A DNA stretch of 64,000 nt, taken from assembly GCF_000282115.1 (NCBI RefSeq), contig NZ_AKJY01000002.1:117783-181782 (forward strand). The letters are read 5' to 3'. The DNA comes from Chryseobacterium populi. Lineage in GTDB: Bacteria > Bacteroidota > Bacteroidia > Flavobacteriales > Weeksellaceae. Positions 52,913 through 62,100 of the stretch are shown one piece after another. The first letter of the stretch is position 1; each line of letters starts with the position of its first letter. The translations under genes and the position numbers were made by a program. Below the pieces are notes generated by a model. That model had not been told where the DNA came from and did not search any database. It worked only from the letters and a program-made list of their open reading frames with translations.

Positions 52913-53275
52913 TTAAGCTAAAGGCGGATGGAATATCCGGGTGGAATATTCTGAAAGATGAAAATTAAAATATCCGATATTGAGTGTTTTAATTAAAATA
53001 TCAGATTCATGTTTATGTGAGAATGAAAGAATTTCGTTGGAAAGAAAGACATCCAGTACGGAAATTTTGATCGTCCGGGAATTATTCGATTGCTTTTCTG
53101 TTTTAGCCAGCTCCTTTGCAACATAGCATTTCCCTTTACATGTTGATTGGGGAATATTCCTGTTTTCGCACAGGTTTTTGACTATATAATCATAGTTTAC
53201 CGCATAATTCACCAATGGCAATACCGGGCGTACTGCAATAGCAAAAATGAGGAATATGGACATGAAAAACTTCAA
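52913..53275 (-). CDS. Small CxGKCY membrane protein (copper operon, copy 2)
   Basis: The 120-residue product has an N-terminal membrane segment (MSIFLIFAIAVRPVLPLV) and the block NLCENRNIPQSTCKGKCYVA with C36, C46 and C50, at the same residue numbers as the copy at 50653-51021. It ends RIFHPPLA, a similar xxPP tail. A TATATTTG -7 element (plus CAAATATA, 53293-53300) lies upstream, so this gene appears to head the operon. The spacing to the next gene (YHS) is 184 bp, so a second promoter is possible. Confidence 0.75.
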   Translation of the reverse strand: MKFFMSIFLIFAIAVRPVLPLVNYAVNYDYIVKNLCENRNIPQSTCKGKCYVAKELAKTEKQSNNSRTIKISVLDVFLSNEILSFSHKHESDILIKTLNIGYFNFHLSEYSTRIFHPPLA

Positions 53276-53583
53276 TGATTAATTCTGTACTACAAATATA
53301 CTATTCAAAATGATTGTAAGCCTGATTTATGATGAAAGTCATTGATCTTTTCGGTTGAGCGTTGAGAGAAAACAAAAGCCCCACTGGGATTCCAGGGAGC
53401 TTTTGCAAATATCATGGTTGGTAAATCTTTTTGTTAAACGCAAAGACGCAGAGTTGATAATGAAATGCTGTTTAAGGCGCCAGGATTTTATCTGCGATAA
53501 AATTGTTTGTGATTATTTTTGCCCGCAGATGAAGCATATTTTTTCTTTTTAGCATTTTAGCCAAAATTAAAAAATCCCTCTTA
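53276..53583. other. Intergenic region of 308 bp upstream of the copper operon
   Basis: No gene is seen; a plus-strand frame at 53355-53552 has no family match. The minus-strand TATATTTG at 53293-53300 is a likely -7 element. A segment AAACGCAAAGACGCAGAG (53436-53453) followed by AAGGCGCCAGGA (53476-53487) resembles sequences in other intergenic regions of the window (AACGCAAAG at 47527, AAAGGCGCCAGG at 63643), suggesting dispersed repeat remnants. Confidence 0.4.
53293..53300 (-). promoter_or_regulatory. Probable -7 element of the copper operon
   Basis: TATATTTG on the minus strand (plus CAAATATA), 18 bp upstream of the first CxGKCY gene start. No -33 TTG is seen at normal spacing, so activation by another factor is possible. 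Confidence 0.45.
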
Positions 53584-55545
53584 TCAAAACCTCATCTGCT
53601 GTATTCTTACTGCATTTAAAATGGCCAGCAAAGCTACTCCCACGTCTGCAAATACAGCTTCCCACATGGTTGCGAGACCGCCTGCTCCGAGAACTAAAAC
53701 CACTGCTTTTACAGCGAAAGCAAGGATAATATTCTGCCAGACAATTTTTTTGGTCTGTTTACCGATATTAATAGCCATAGGAATTTTACCTGGCATATCA
53801 TCCTGAATGACAACATCGGCGGTTTCAATGGTGGCATCACTTCCTAATCCGCCCATGGCAATTCCCACATCACTTAAAGCAACTACCGGAGCATCATTGA
53901 CTCCATCACCGACAAATGCGACGGTTTCATTTTTTGCTTTGATCTCTTGTACTTTATTCACCTTATCTTCCGGAAGTAAATCTCCGTAGGCATTCTGAAT
54001 TCCCAAGGTATCTGCAACATATTTTACAACTGAAGTTTTATCTCCGCTCAACATGGTCGTTTTTACATTGAGTGCCTTTAATTTATTAATGGCTAATTGA
54101 GCATCGGCTTTGATGCTGTCTGCAATCGTAAGGCAGCCTACAAATTTTTTATCGTACGCCACAGCGATCAGAGTGTAAACAATATTTTCAGGCTTTATAT
54201 CATAGGTGATATTCAATTTATCCAGCAGCTTAAAATTCCCAACCAATAATTCTTTTCCGTTGATCATTGCTTTCAACCCGTGTCCGGCCACTTCTTCTAC
54301 ATTTTCCAACGGGATTGAATGGTTGATTTCTCCGGCATAATGATGAATGGCAGTGGCCACGGGATGTGTACTTTTACTTTCCAGGGCATTAACCAGACCG
54401 AGGATTTCATTTTTATCAAATTCAGGTTTAAAATCTACTTCCTGAACTTTGAAAACACCTTCCGTCATGGTTCCTGTTTTATCCATTACTACATTCTGGA
54501 TTCCTGCAAGGGTATCGAGGAAATTGCTTCCTTTAAATAAGATCCCGTTCCGGCTTCCGGCACCGATTCCTCCAAAATATCCTAAAGGAATGGAAATCAC
54601 CAACGCACACGGACATGAAATCACCAGGAATATCAACGCCCTGTACAGCCAGTCTCTGAACTGATAATCGGCTACAAAAAAATAAGGCAGGAAAGTGATT
54701 CCTATCGCTAAAAATACGACAATCGGGGTATATACTTTTGCAAATTTCCTGATGAATAATTCGGTCGGTGCTTTTTGTGCCGTTGCATTCTGAACCAATT
54801 CCAGGATCTTGCTCAGCTTGCTGTCTTTGTAGGCGGTGGTTACTTTCACCTGGCTCACAGTATTCAGGTTGATCATCCCCGCCAGAACAGCTTCTCCTTT
54901 TATTTTTGTATCGGGCTTACTCTCACCTGTTAATGCGGCCGTATTGAATGATGCTTTTTCGGAGAGTAATTCACCATCTAAACCTAGTTTTTCTCCGGAT
55001 TTCAATTGAATAATCTCTCCGATATTTACTTTTTCAGCTTTTACGGTTTGAGGCTGCCCGTCTTTTAAAACTGTCACCTCATCCGGACGCTGGTCGAGCA
55101 GAGATTTAATATTACTTTTTGCTCTTGTAACCGCCATGGCCTGAAAAACTTCTCCCACGGAATAAAACAACATTACGGCAACACCTTCCGGATATTCTCC
55201 GATAGCAAACGCTCCTACTGTAGCAATTCCCATCAGGAAAAATTCTGAGAAAACATCTCTCCGGATAATGCTTTGATATGCTTCTTTCAAAACGGGAAAC
55301 CCCACAGGAATATAAGCAATACCATACCAAAAGATACGAACCCAGCCTGCAAACCAATCAGGTTTTATATACTGATCTAAAGTGATTCCTGAGATTAATA
55401 TTATAAAAGAGATTATTGCAGGAAAAAACATCTGAAAAACCGATTGATCTCCTGTATCATGAGAATGACTGTGGTCATGATCGTGGCCATCTCCTTCTAA
55501 ATGGCTGTGCTCTTTTTGGGGTTTTGTACTACAACATTCTTCCAT
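53584..55545 (-). CDS. Heavy-metal P-type ATPase (Zn/Cd/Pb type)
   Basis: The 653-residue product exports metal ions across the inner membrane using ATP. The transmembrane metal site is CPC (C311, C313 in ISCPCALVIS), the phosphorylation site is D355 (DKTGTMTEG), the HP motif is STHPVATAI, and the hinge is VGDGVNDAPVVALSDVGIAMGG (in parts). The N-terminus lacks a full HMA domain and instead has EECC and a run of His/Asp (residues 12-30), typical of Zn/Cd pumps. It lies downstream of the Fur-like gene, with a TGCAAT-N3-ATTGCA operator and TAATTTTG promoter (55562-55597). Confidence 0.92.
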   Translation of the reverse strand: MEECCSTKPQKEHSHLEGDGHDHDHSHSHDTGDQSVFQMFFPAIISFIILISGITLDQYIKPDWFAGWVRIFWYGIAYIPVGFPVLKEAYQSIIRRDVFSEFFLMGIATVGAFAIGEYPEGVAVMLFYSVGEVFQAMAVTRAKSNIKSLLDQRPDEVTVLKDGQPQTVKAEKVNIGEIIQLKSGEKLGLDGELLSEKASFNTAALTGESKPDTKIKGEAVLAGMINLNTVSQVKVTTAYKDSKLSKILELVQNATAQKAPTELFIRKFAKVYTPIVVFLAIGITFLPYFFVADYQFRDWLYRALIFLVISCPCALVISIPLGYFGGIGAGSRNGILFKGSNFLDTLAGIQNVVMDKTGTMTEGVFKVQEVDFKPEFDKNEILGLVNALESKSTHPVATAIHHYAGEINHSIPLENVEEVAGHGLKAMINGKELLVGNFKLLDKLNITYDIKPENIVYTLIAVAYDKKFVGCLTIADSIKADAQLAINKLKALNVKTTMLSGDKTSVVKYVADTLGIQNAYGDLLPEDKVNKVQEIKAKNETVAFVGDGVNDAPVVALSDVGIAMGGLGSDATIETADVVIQDDMPGKIPMAINIGKQTKKIVWQNIILAFAVKAVVLVLGAGGLATMWEAVFADVGVALLAILNAVRIQQMRF

Positions 55546-55561
55546 AACTGATAATTTTAAT

Positions 55562-55597
55562 CAAAATTAGTTTTAAAACCACTGCAATGCTATTGCA
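55562..55597 (-). promoter_or_regulatory. Promoter and operator of the P-type ATPase gene
   Basis: TAATTTTG on the minus strand (plus CAAAATTA, 55562-55569) and, 13 bp upstream of it, the inverted repeat TGCAAT-GCT-ATTGCA (55583-55597). The operator covers the TAG stop codon of the Fur-like gene. The same operator and the same 13-bp spacing occur at the czcA promoter (63733-63768). Confidence 0.75.
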
Positions 55598-56009
55598 AAC
55601 TTTCAAGACAGTTTTCACAGATCCCTTTGGCAAAAAGCCTTATTTCATCAATTCTGAAATCGGTATGGATGTGCTCAGGAAAAGAAATATCTTCCTTGCA
55701 GGTGGTCTGTCTGCATATTTTACAGTAAAAATGGAGATGCCAGTCTTTGTGTGTATTTTCATCACAACCGTCATGACACAGTGTATATTTTGTGGTTGTA
55801 TTTTCCTGTATGCTGTGGACAATTCCTTTTTCTTCAAATGTTTTCAATGTCCTGTAGATGGTAGTTCTGTCGGCATTTTCAAAATGATTTTCTATTTCTG
55901 ATAATGACAGGGCCATTTCCTGAGCACTTAAAAAATCATAGACCAGAATCCGCATGCTTGTGGGCTTGGTATTTTTATCAATGAGTTTATTTTCGATGTC
56001 TTTTTTCAT
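55590..56009 (-). CDS. Fur-family metal regulator
   Basis: The 139-residue product has the Fur winged helix (ADRTTIYRTLKTFEEKGIVHSI) and a metal-binding dimer domain with HKDWHLHFYCKICRQTTC (including C96, C99) and GICENC (C131, C134), the structural zinc pairs of Zur/Fur. Whether it senses zinc, iron or another ion is open; the efflux-gene setting argues for zinc or a toxic divalent ion. It is the third gene after bestrophin and CDF (gap 15 bp). Its target is probably the TGCAAT-N3-ATTGCA site near the ATPase and czcA promoters. Confidence 0.9.
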   Translation of the reverse strand: MKKDIENKLIDKNTKPTSMRILVYDFLSAQEMALSLSEIENHFENADRTTIYRTLKTFEEKGIVHSIQENTTTKYTLCHDGCDENTHKDWHLHFYCKICRQTTCKEDISFPEHIHTDFRIDEIRLFAKGICENCLESLQ

Positions 56010-56024
56010 TTTATTCTGTTTATT

Positions 56025-56924
56025 CTAAGAATGTACTTCTCCTTCTTCATATCCTTCTTCTTCAATCTGGATCGTTGTATGACTGATTTTAAAATTCACC
56101 GTTATCCGGTCTGTTAAGTCTTTCAACAATTCGTTTTGAGGAAACATTTTGTCTTTAATTACATGAACACTCATGGCGTTTACTCCTGATGTAAGCGACC
56201 ATATATGAAGATCATGAATGCCTGCTACTCCGGGAGTTTGTTCAAGTAATTTACGTAATTTTTCAGGATCTACATCTTTCGGAACTCCTTCCATTAATAC
56301 ATTGACTGCTTCTTTCAGCAGGTGCCATGTCCTTGGGAAGATCAGCAATCCGATGGCAGCAGATATAATGGGATCGGCATAATACCAATTGGTGGTAAAC
56401 ATGATTACCCCTGCAATCATAACACCAATAGAGGTAAGCATGTCTGAAAGCACTTCAAAATAAGCACCTTTCATATTCAGGCTTTCACTGGAATCTTTCC
56501 TCAGGATCATCATTCCTATGATATTAACGACGAGCCCGATTCCTGCAACGATCAGCATTGATTTACTTTGTACTTCCGGCGGATCCTGGAATCTTTTATA
56601 GGCTTCAAACAAAACATATACGGAAATTCCAAGAAGTACAACCGCGTTAATGACGGCAGCTAATATTTCCGTACGGTAATAACCATATGTTTTGGTGGAA
56701 CTGGCTTTACGTTCTCCTATTTTAATGGCGATCAGTGCAAGAAGCAAGCCTACCACATCGGTAAGCATATGAGCAGCATCTGCCAGTAAAGCAAGGCTCT
56801 GGGTAATCATTCCGCCAATCACCTCAGCGACAAGATAAGCTCCGCTCAGAGACAATACAATCACAAGATTTTTTTTATGCTTTGCCGCTGCCGAAACGGT
56901 CTGTATTTTTGTTTCACTCATCAT
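56025..56924 (-). CDS. Cation diffusion facilitator (CzcD/ZitB type)
   Basis: The 299-residue product has six transmembrane helices and the CDF zinc site LLADAAHMLTD (D, H, D positions in TM2, residues about 48-58) with a matching site in TM5 (YADPIISAAIGLLI). A cytoplasmic C-terminal metal-sensing domain follows (residues about 210-290, ending EEEGYEEGEVHS). CDF exporters exchange Zn2+ or Cd2+ for protons. It starts 14 bp after the bestrophin gene and is 15 bp upstream of fur, so the three are co-transcribed. Confidence 0.93.
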   Translation of the reverse strand: MMSETKIQTVSAAAKHKKNLVIVLSLSGAYLVAEVIGGMITQSLALLADAAHMLTDVVGLLLALIAIKIGERKASSTKTYGYYRTEILAAVINAVVLLGISVYVLFEAYKRFQDPPEVQSKSMLIVAGIGLVVNIIGMMILRKDSSESLNMKGAYFEVLSDMLTSIGVMIAGVIMFTTNWYYADPIISAAIGLLIFPRTWHLLKEAVNVLMEGVPKDVDPEKLRKLLEQTPGVAGIHDLHIWSLTSGVNAMSVHVIKDKMFPQNELLKDLTDRITVNFKISHTTIQIEEEGYEEGEVHS

Positions 56925-56938
56925 TTATAGTTTACATA

Positions 56939-57820
56939 TTACATTTCGTAGTATAAAGGATTTTCTTTTTTCGGAGAAACATTCTGTTCTCCAATCATCT
57001 GTTTCAGATTAATTTCTATTGTTTGCGCAAGGGAGGTCATCGGAGTATCAACAGGCGTATTTTCAAACGGATCCTGCATGATAATAGATGTTCTCTCTAT
57101 GGCTATAAATACGACCGGAATCAATACCGTAATCCCAATCTCCACGATCAACTGAGAATCATCTAATCCAAAAGGAAGCGTCACAGCAAACACATAAATT
57201 AAAGTATGCAGTAAAATACTGTATGATCTTGGAAAAACGGTATTTTTTAATCTTTCACATTTTCCCATGCTGTCACAAAGCCTGGTGATTATTTCATTCA
57301 ACTGCATCTGCTGAAAATCGGAAAGGGATTTTGAAGTTAACAGTGTCTTAATCTGATCGGAATGCCCATCCAGTAAAGCATTGGGTATATTAGCCGCCTT
57401 CATATTGTGTAACTCTAAATATTGCTGCACTTTTTCTGAAAAAGGTAATTTTCTTAAAGATTCTCCAAGTGCATACGTCCAGATCATCTGTCTTTCAGCC
57501 AGTGTTTTTATTTCCTCATCATATCCTGTAGGCAGAAATTGCCGGATTAATCTGACCAGTGTACGGGAATCATTTACAATAGCTCCCCAAACCGTTCTTG
57601 CTTCCCACCATCTTTCATAAGATTGCGAGGTACGGAAAGCCAGTAATAAGGATACCGCAGTTCCTAAAAGTGCCGGAATGTTTAACGGAAGTGATATTTT
57701 GCGAAACCATGGAAGCAGATCTAAAAACCCTACAGATACTGCAAATATACAGACAAACAGAACCTGAAGCTGTATTTCACGAACGAAATACCAAACGGAT
57801 ATTTTTTTATTTAATAGCAT
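56939..57820 (-). CDS. Bestrophin-like channel
   Basis: The 293-residue product has the bestrophin pattern: N-terminal helices, the block LLAFRTSQSYERWWEARTVWGAIVNDSRTLVR (motifs F-R-T-x-x-x-Y-x-R-W-W-E), and SILLHTLIYVFAVTLPFGL in the pore region. Bacterial homologues form pentameric channels of unknown physiological role. It lies between czcB (146-bp gap) and the CDF gene (14-bp gap). Why a bestrophin belongs to metal-efflux loci of Bacteroidetes is not known. Confidence 0.9.
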   Translation of the reverse strand: MLLNKKISVWYFVREIQLQVLFVCIFAVSVGFLDLLPWFRKISLPLNIPALLGTAVSLLLAFRTSQSYERWWEARTVWGAIVNDSRTLVRLIRQFLPTGYDEEIKTLAERQMIWTYALGESLRKLPFSEKVQQYLELHNMKAANIPNALLDGHSDQIKTLLTSKSLSDFQQMQLNEIITRLCDSMGKCERLKNTVFPRSYSILLHTLIYVFAVTLPFGLDDSQLIVEIGITVLIPVVFIAIERTSIIMQDPFENTPVDTPMTSLAQTIEINLKQMIGEQNVSPKKENPLYYEM

Positions 57821-57966
57821 AATTTATTTTTTATACTGATTCAAATAATCTGTTACTTATAAAAATTTTGTTGCCTACTCTAAATTAGGAATAAAAACCT
57901 GCACTTTATCTATTCAATTGTTTTATAGAATTTTAATGCAGATTTTTTATTTTAGTTTTTTAATTT

Positions 57967-59187
57967 TCAGTGTTCGTGTTCACCCGAATTCGAAAGCTTT
58001 GCATTGACAAAGAATGCTCCCTTCACCACTATTTTAGCATCAGGAACAATTTCGCTCACCGGGGTTATCGCGGTGTATCCCATATCGGAAGAACCTTTCA
58101 CCACTTCTATCTTTTCAAAATTGATGGTTCCTGCATATTTTTTTGCTTTTCCTTCTGCTTCATGTTCATCTGCCTTTTCCGCAGTCCGAACAAACACATA
58201 AAACTTTCCGTCAGCTTCAACAATCGCTTCATTCGGAATCGCAGGAGTTGTACTTTTATCAAGGCTCACAATTCCGGTGATATTCATCCCGTCAATGAGT
58301 CCTGTTTTATTTCCTGTAACATCACAATGAACGGAAATTGTCTTACTTTCATTTTCAAATGATGACCCGATGCTGTATACTTTTGCATCGTATTCCGTTT
58401 CAGGATTATTTGTCAGCTTAAAATGTACAATCTGCCCTACCCTCATTTTCGGAAGATCTTTCTCAAAAACCTGCAGATCCAGATGAATGGAACCATTGTC
58501 TATAATTTCTGCAACCGGGGAGGAAACATCTACATAGCTTCCGATCCGGGCTTCAATATCACTGATTGTTCCACTGATTGGCGCAGTGATGACAAGACCT
58601 GACCTCATACTGGCATTACTGATATTTCCGGGGTTTATTCCCATCATCTGCAGCTGGTGCAAAAAAGACGCTTTTTTTGTTCTCAGTGTTTTAAGCTCCG
58701 AATCGGCACTCTGAAGGTTCTTTTTTGCTCCTGCATCATTATCAAAAAGCTCTTTCTGTCTTCTGTATTCCTGTTCTGCAAAAATAATCTGGCTGTTGGT
58801 TGTAAGATAGCTTTCCTGAAGCCGGATAAATTCAGGATTGGCAATCGTAGCAATCACCTGCCCTTTTTTTACACTGCTTCCTACCTGAACATTGAGTGTT
58901 TTAATGATCCCGCCGTACAGAGACGTGACTGCTGCTTTATTATTATTCGGTACCCGCAGCAGGCCGTTGGCTTTGATGGTGGAGGTAAGCTCCTTCATTT
59001 CCACTGTTCCCAAGGTAATTCCGACTGCCTTCATCTGCTCATCAGTGAGTGAGGCAACAGTTTTAAGAGTCTCCTCTTTTTGTTCCTTTTTATCAGTGAT
59101 TTCCTCCGGTGTGACTTCTTTTTTACCACAACTCATCATGAATAGTGAAAGGAATATAAGATATATGATATTGTGCTTTAGTTTCAT
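57967..59187 (-). CDS. czcB: RND efflux periplasmic adaptor (CzcB-like)
   Basis: The 406-residue lipoprotein (LFMMSC, lipidated C20) is a membrane-fusion protein: barrel-sandwich segment NNKAAVTSLYGGIIKTLNVQVGSSVKKGQVIATI (in parts), coiled coil (about 125-195), then SGLVITAPISGTISDIEARIG, and C-terminal membrane-proximal domains ending in HEH. It links the RND pump to the outer-membrane channel. The start follows the czcA-czcC stop by one base, so the two are co-transcribed. Bestrophin follows 146 bp downstream. Confidence 0.92.
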   Translation of the reverse strand: MKLKHNIIYLIFLSLFMMSCGKKEVTPEEITDKKEQKEETLKTVASLTDEQMKAVGITLGTVEMKELTSTIKANGLLRVPNNNKAAVTSLYGGIIKTLNVQVGSSVKKGQVIATIANPEFIRLQESYLTTNSQIIFAEQEYRRQKELFDNDAGAKKNLQSADSELKTLRTKKASFLHQLQMMGINPGNISNASMRSGLVITAPISGTISDIEARIGSYVDVSSPVAEIIDNGSIHLDLQVFEKDLPKMRVGQIVHFKLTNNPETEYDAKVYSIGSSFENESKTISVHCDVTGNKTGLIDGMNITGIVSLDKSTTPAIPNEAIVEADGKFYVFVRTAEKADEHEAEGKAKKYAGTINFEKIEVVKGSSDMGYTAITPVSEIVPDAKIVVKGAFFVNAKLSNSGEHEH

Positions 59188-59188
59188 T

Positions 59189-62100
59189 TTATTTATTGAT
59201 AATTGAGTTGATAGTAATGACAGATTGGTTGACCTGCTGAATAGATTCGAGGTATTTTAGCTCAATATTCGTCGCAGTCTGTAATGCAAAGAGGTATTCT
59301 ACATAAGTGATTTCTCCCGTCTTATAACCAAGCTGTGCCGCTTTTACAATATTTTTAGCATTGGGAATCGCCTGGTTTACATAGTACTGGTATTGCTGAA
59401 AATCCTGCTGATACTGATTTAACGAATTCTTTAGTTGAGCTTCCAATTGTTGCTGTTGAAGCTTTGCATTGTTTTCTTGCATCTGTTTCTGGTAGTCCAA
59501 AGATTTTATTCTTGCTTTGGTCGCTCCGAATGTCAACGGAATAGCAATCCCCAAACTCACCGAATTAAACCTGTTTCCGGTTCCAAAATACTTTTCCTGC
59601 CCGTTTAAAGTATGAAAACCTATCAGCGACTGGTTGGTATACCCGATACTGAAATCCGGCATGCCCTGGGCTTTTTCAACATTTTTATTTTTTTCCAGAA
59701 CCTCCATATTCTGCTTATATATCATGATCGAGGGATGGCCGGCAATGGTGAGGCTATCTAAAAGGTAATTTACTTTTAAAGGCTCATAATTCTGAGAAAC
59801 CGGAACGGAAACATCTTCGTCAGTATTCAACAATACTTTTAAATTCTGATATCCGTTATCGAGATACACTTTATTCTGCTGAAGCAGGAGATTGATTTCC
59901 CCTTTTTGTGTTTCGGCGGTATTAATCTCAATTTTCTTAATATCTCCGGCCTTAAACCTGACCAGTGCAATCCGTATGAAATCTCCGTATAAACTGTCAA
60001 GGTACTGAAGCCTGGACTGATTAAACTGCAAATATTCAATCTGATAAAAATAGGTTCTGATCTGTCTTACCAATTCATTTTCTGTGATCTGCCTTTCGAT
60101 TTTCTTGCTCTTGACCTCTTCCTGAATCAATTCTTTTCTGGCTTTAAATAAAGTGGGAAACGGAATGGTTTGGGAAATGGCAAATGACTGGTCAAATTTC
60201 GGGCTGTTGTATTGCCCGAGCTGTGCACTGAAATCCAGCTTCGGAAGTTCTTTGGCTGTAGGTTTTAATGCCTCCGACGATTGTATATTAAGGTCTTTTG
60301 ACTGTATCGACGGGTTGTTTTTCTGCATTAACGCGATTGCTTCTTCTAACGACAGTTCTTTTGAATTCTGTGCATTTACGCTTTGCCCCAGTAGCAAAAA
60401 CCCAAACAGAATCACTATTGTTAAAGGCTTTCCTATCACTTTTCTTCTGATATTTATTTTTGAATTAAAGATGATATACAACATCGGCAGGACAAATAAG
60501 GTAAGAAAAGTCGCAGAAATCAGTCCTCCGATTACTACTGTGGCCAAAGGTTTCTGAACTTCCGCACCAGCGCTTGTACTCACCGCCATAGGCAAAAATC
60601 CGAAAGAAGCTACCACTGCGGTCATCAGTACGGGGCGCAGCCTGGTTTTTGTTCCTTCAATTACCCGTTTTATAACATCTGTCATCCCTTCTTTTTCAAG
60701 TTGGTTAAAAGTTCCTATCAGAACAATTCCGTTAAGAACCGCAACTCCAAATAATGCGATAAACCCGACTCCTGCACTGATGCTGAAGGGCATTCCCCGC
60801 AATAAAAGCGCAAACACTCCTCCAATTGCGCTCATCGGAATTGCTGTGAATATTAAAGTCGCCTGTTTAAATGAACGGAAAGTGAAGTACAGCAGCATAA
60901 AAATAAGGAAAAGCGATACCGGAACGGCAATCATCAGACGCTGGCTGGCTTCTTTTAAATTTTCAAACTGCCCGCCATAAGTGAAATAATATCCTGAGGG
61001 CAGCACTATTTCTTTTGTCAGTTTTTTCTGAATATCTTCCACTACACTTTCCACATCCCGGCCTTTTACATTAAAACCGATTACAATTCTACGTTTCCCG
61101 GCTTCCCGGCTGATCTGAGCAGGCCCGAGTTTATATTCGACACTGGCAACCTGTGACAACGGAATCTGCATTCCCGTATTGGTAGGAATCATGAGATTAT
61201 TCACATCATCAATATTGGTACGGTACAGGCTGTCTAACCTTACGACGAGATCAAACCGCCTTTCGTTTTCAAAGATCTGGCCCGCGCTTTTCCCTGCAAA
61301 TGCTGTACTCAAAACATTGTTTACGTCTTCCACATTCAAACCATAGTTGGCCATTCTCGTTCTGTCGTAGGTTACATTGATTTGAGGCAATCCGCTCACC
61401 CTCTCTACCTGGGGAGAGGTTGCTCCGTCAACACTTTGGATCACTTTATTTACTTTGTCTGCATACACGGAAAGTGTATCCATATTTTCACCGAAAATTT
61501 TCACTGCCACATCCTGCCGGATCCCTGTCATCAATTCATTAAAACGCATCTGGATCGGCTGGTTTTTCTCAAAGAAAACTCCGGGAATTACCTCTAGTTT
61601 TTCGGTCATTTCATCTGCAAGTTCAGTGTAAGATTTTTTCGACTTCCATTCTTTTTGGGGTTTTAAAACAATAATCATATCAGTCGCTTCAGGTGGCATC
61701 GGATCTGTCGGAACCTCTGCTGAACCGGTTTTTCCGACTACCATTTTCACTTCATCAAACTGTCTGATAATTCTGGAAGCCTGCATTGAGGTTTCGATAC
61801 TCTGGCTTAATGAACTACCCTGTGGTAAAATACAATGAAATGCAAAATCACCTTCTTCAAGCTGCGGAATAAATTCGCCACCCATTCTGCTGAAAAGAAA
61901 TAATGAAACGGTGAATAAAGCAACGGTAACTCCAACAACAGTATATTTAATTTTAATGGCTTTCTGTAACAATGGCTGGTATATTTTCTGCAGCCAGCTC
62001 ATCATTTTATCTGAAAAATTTTCTTTGAAAGAAATTTTCTTTGAAAGAAATAATGCACACATCATCGGAATGTAAGTAAGTGAAAGAATTAATGCCCCGA

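Noticed and set aside
53355..53552. 65-codon frame on the plus strand upstream of the copper operon
   Set aside because: No signal, family or promoter; the region is better seen as intergenic with repeat-like fragments.
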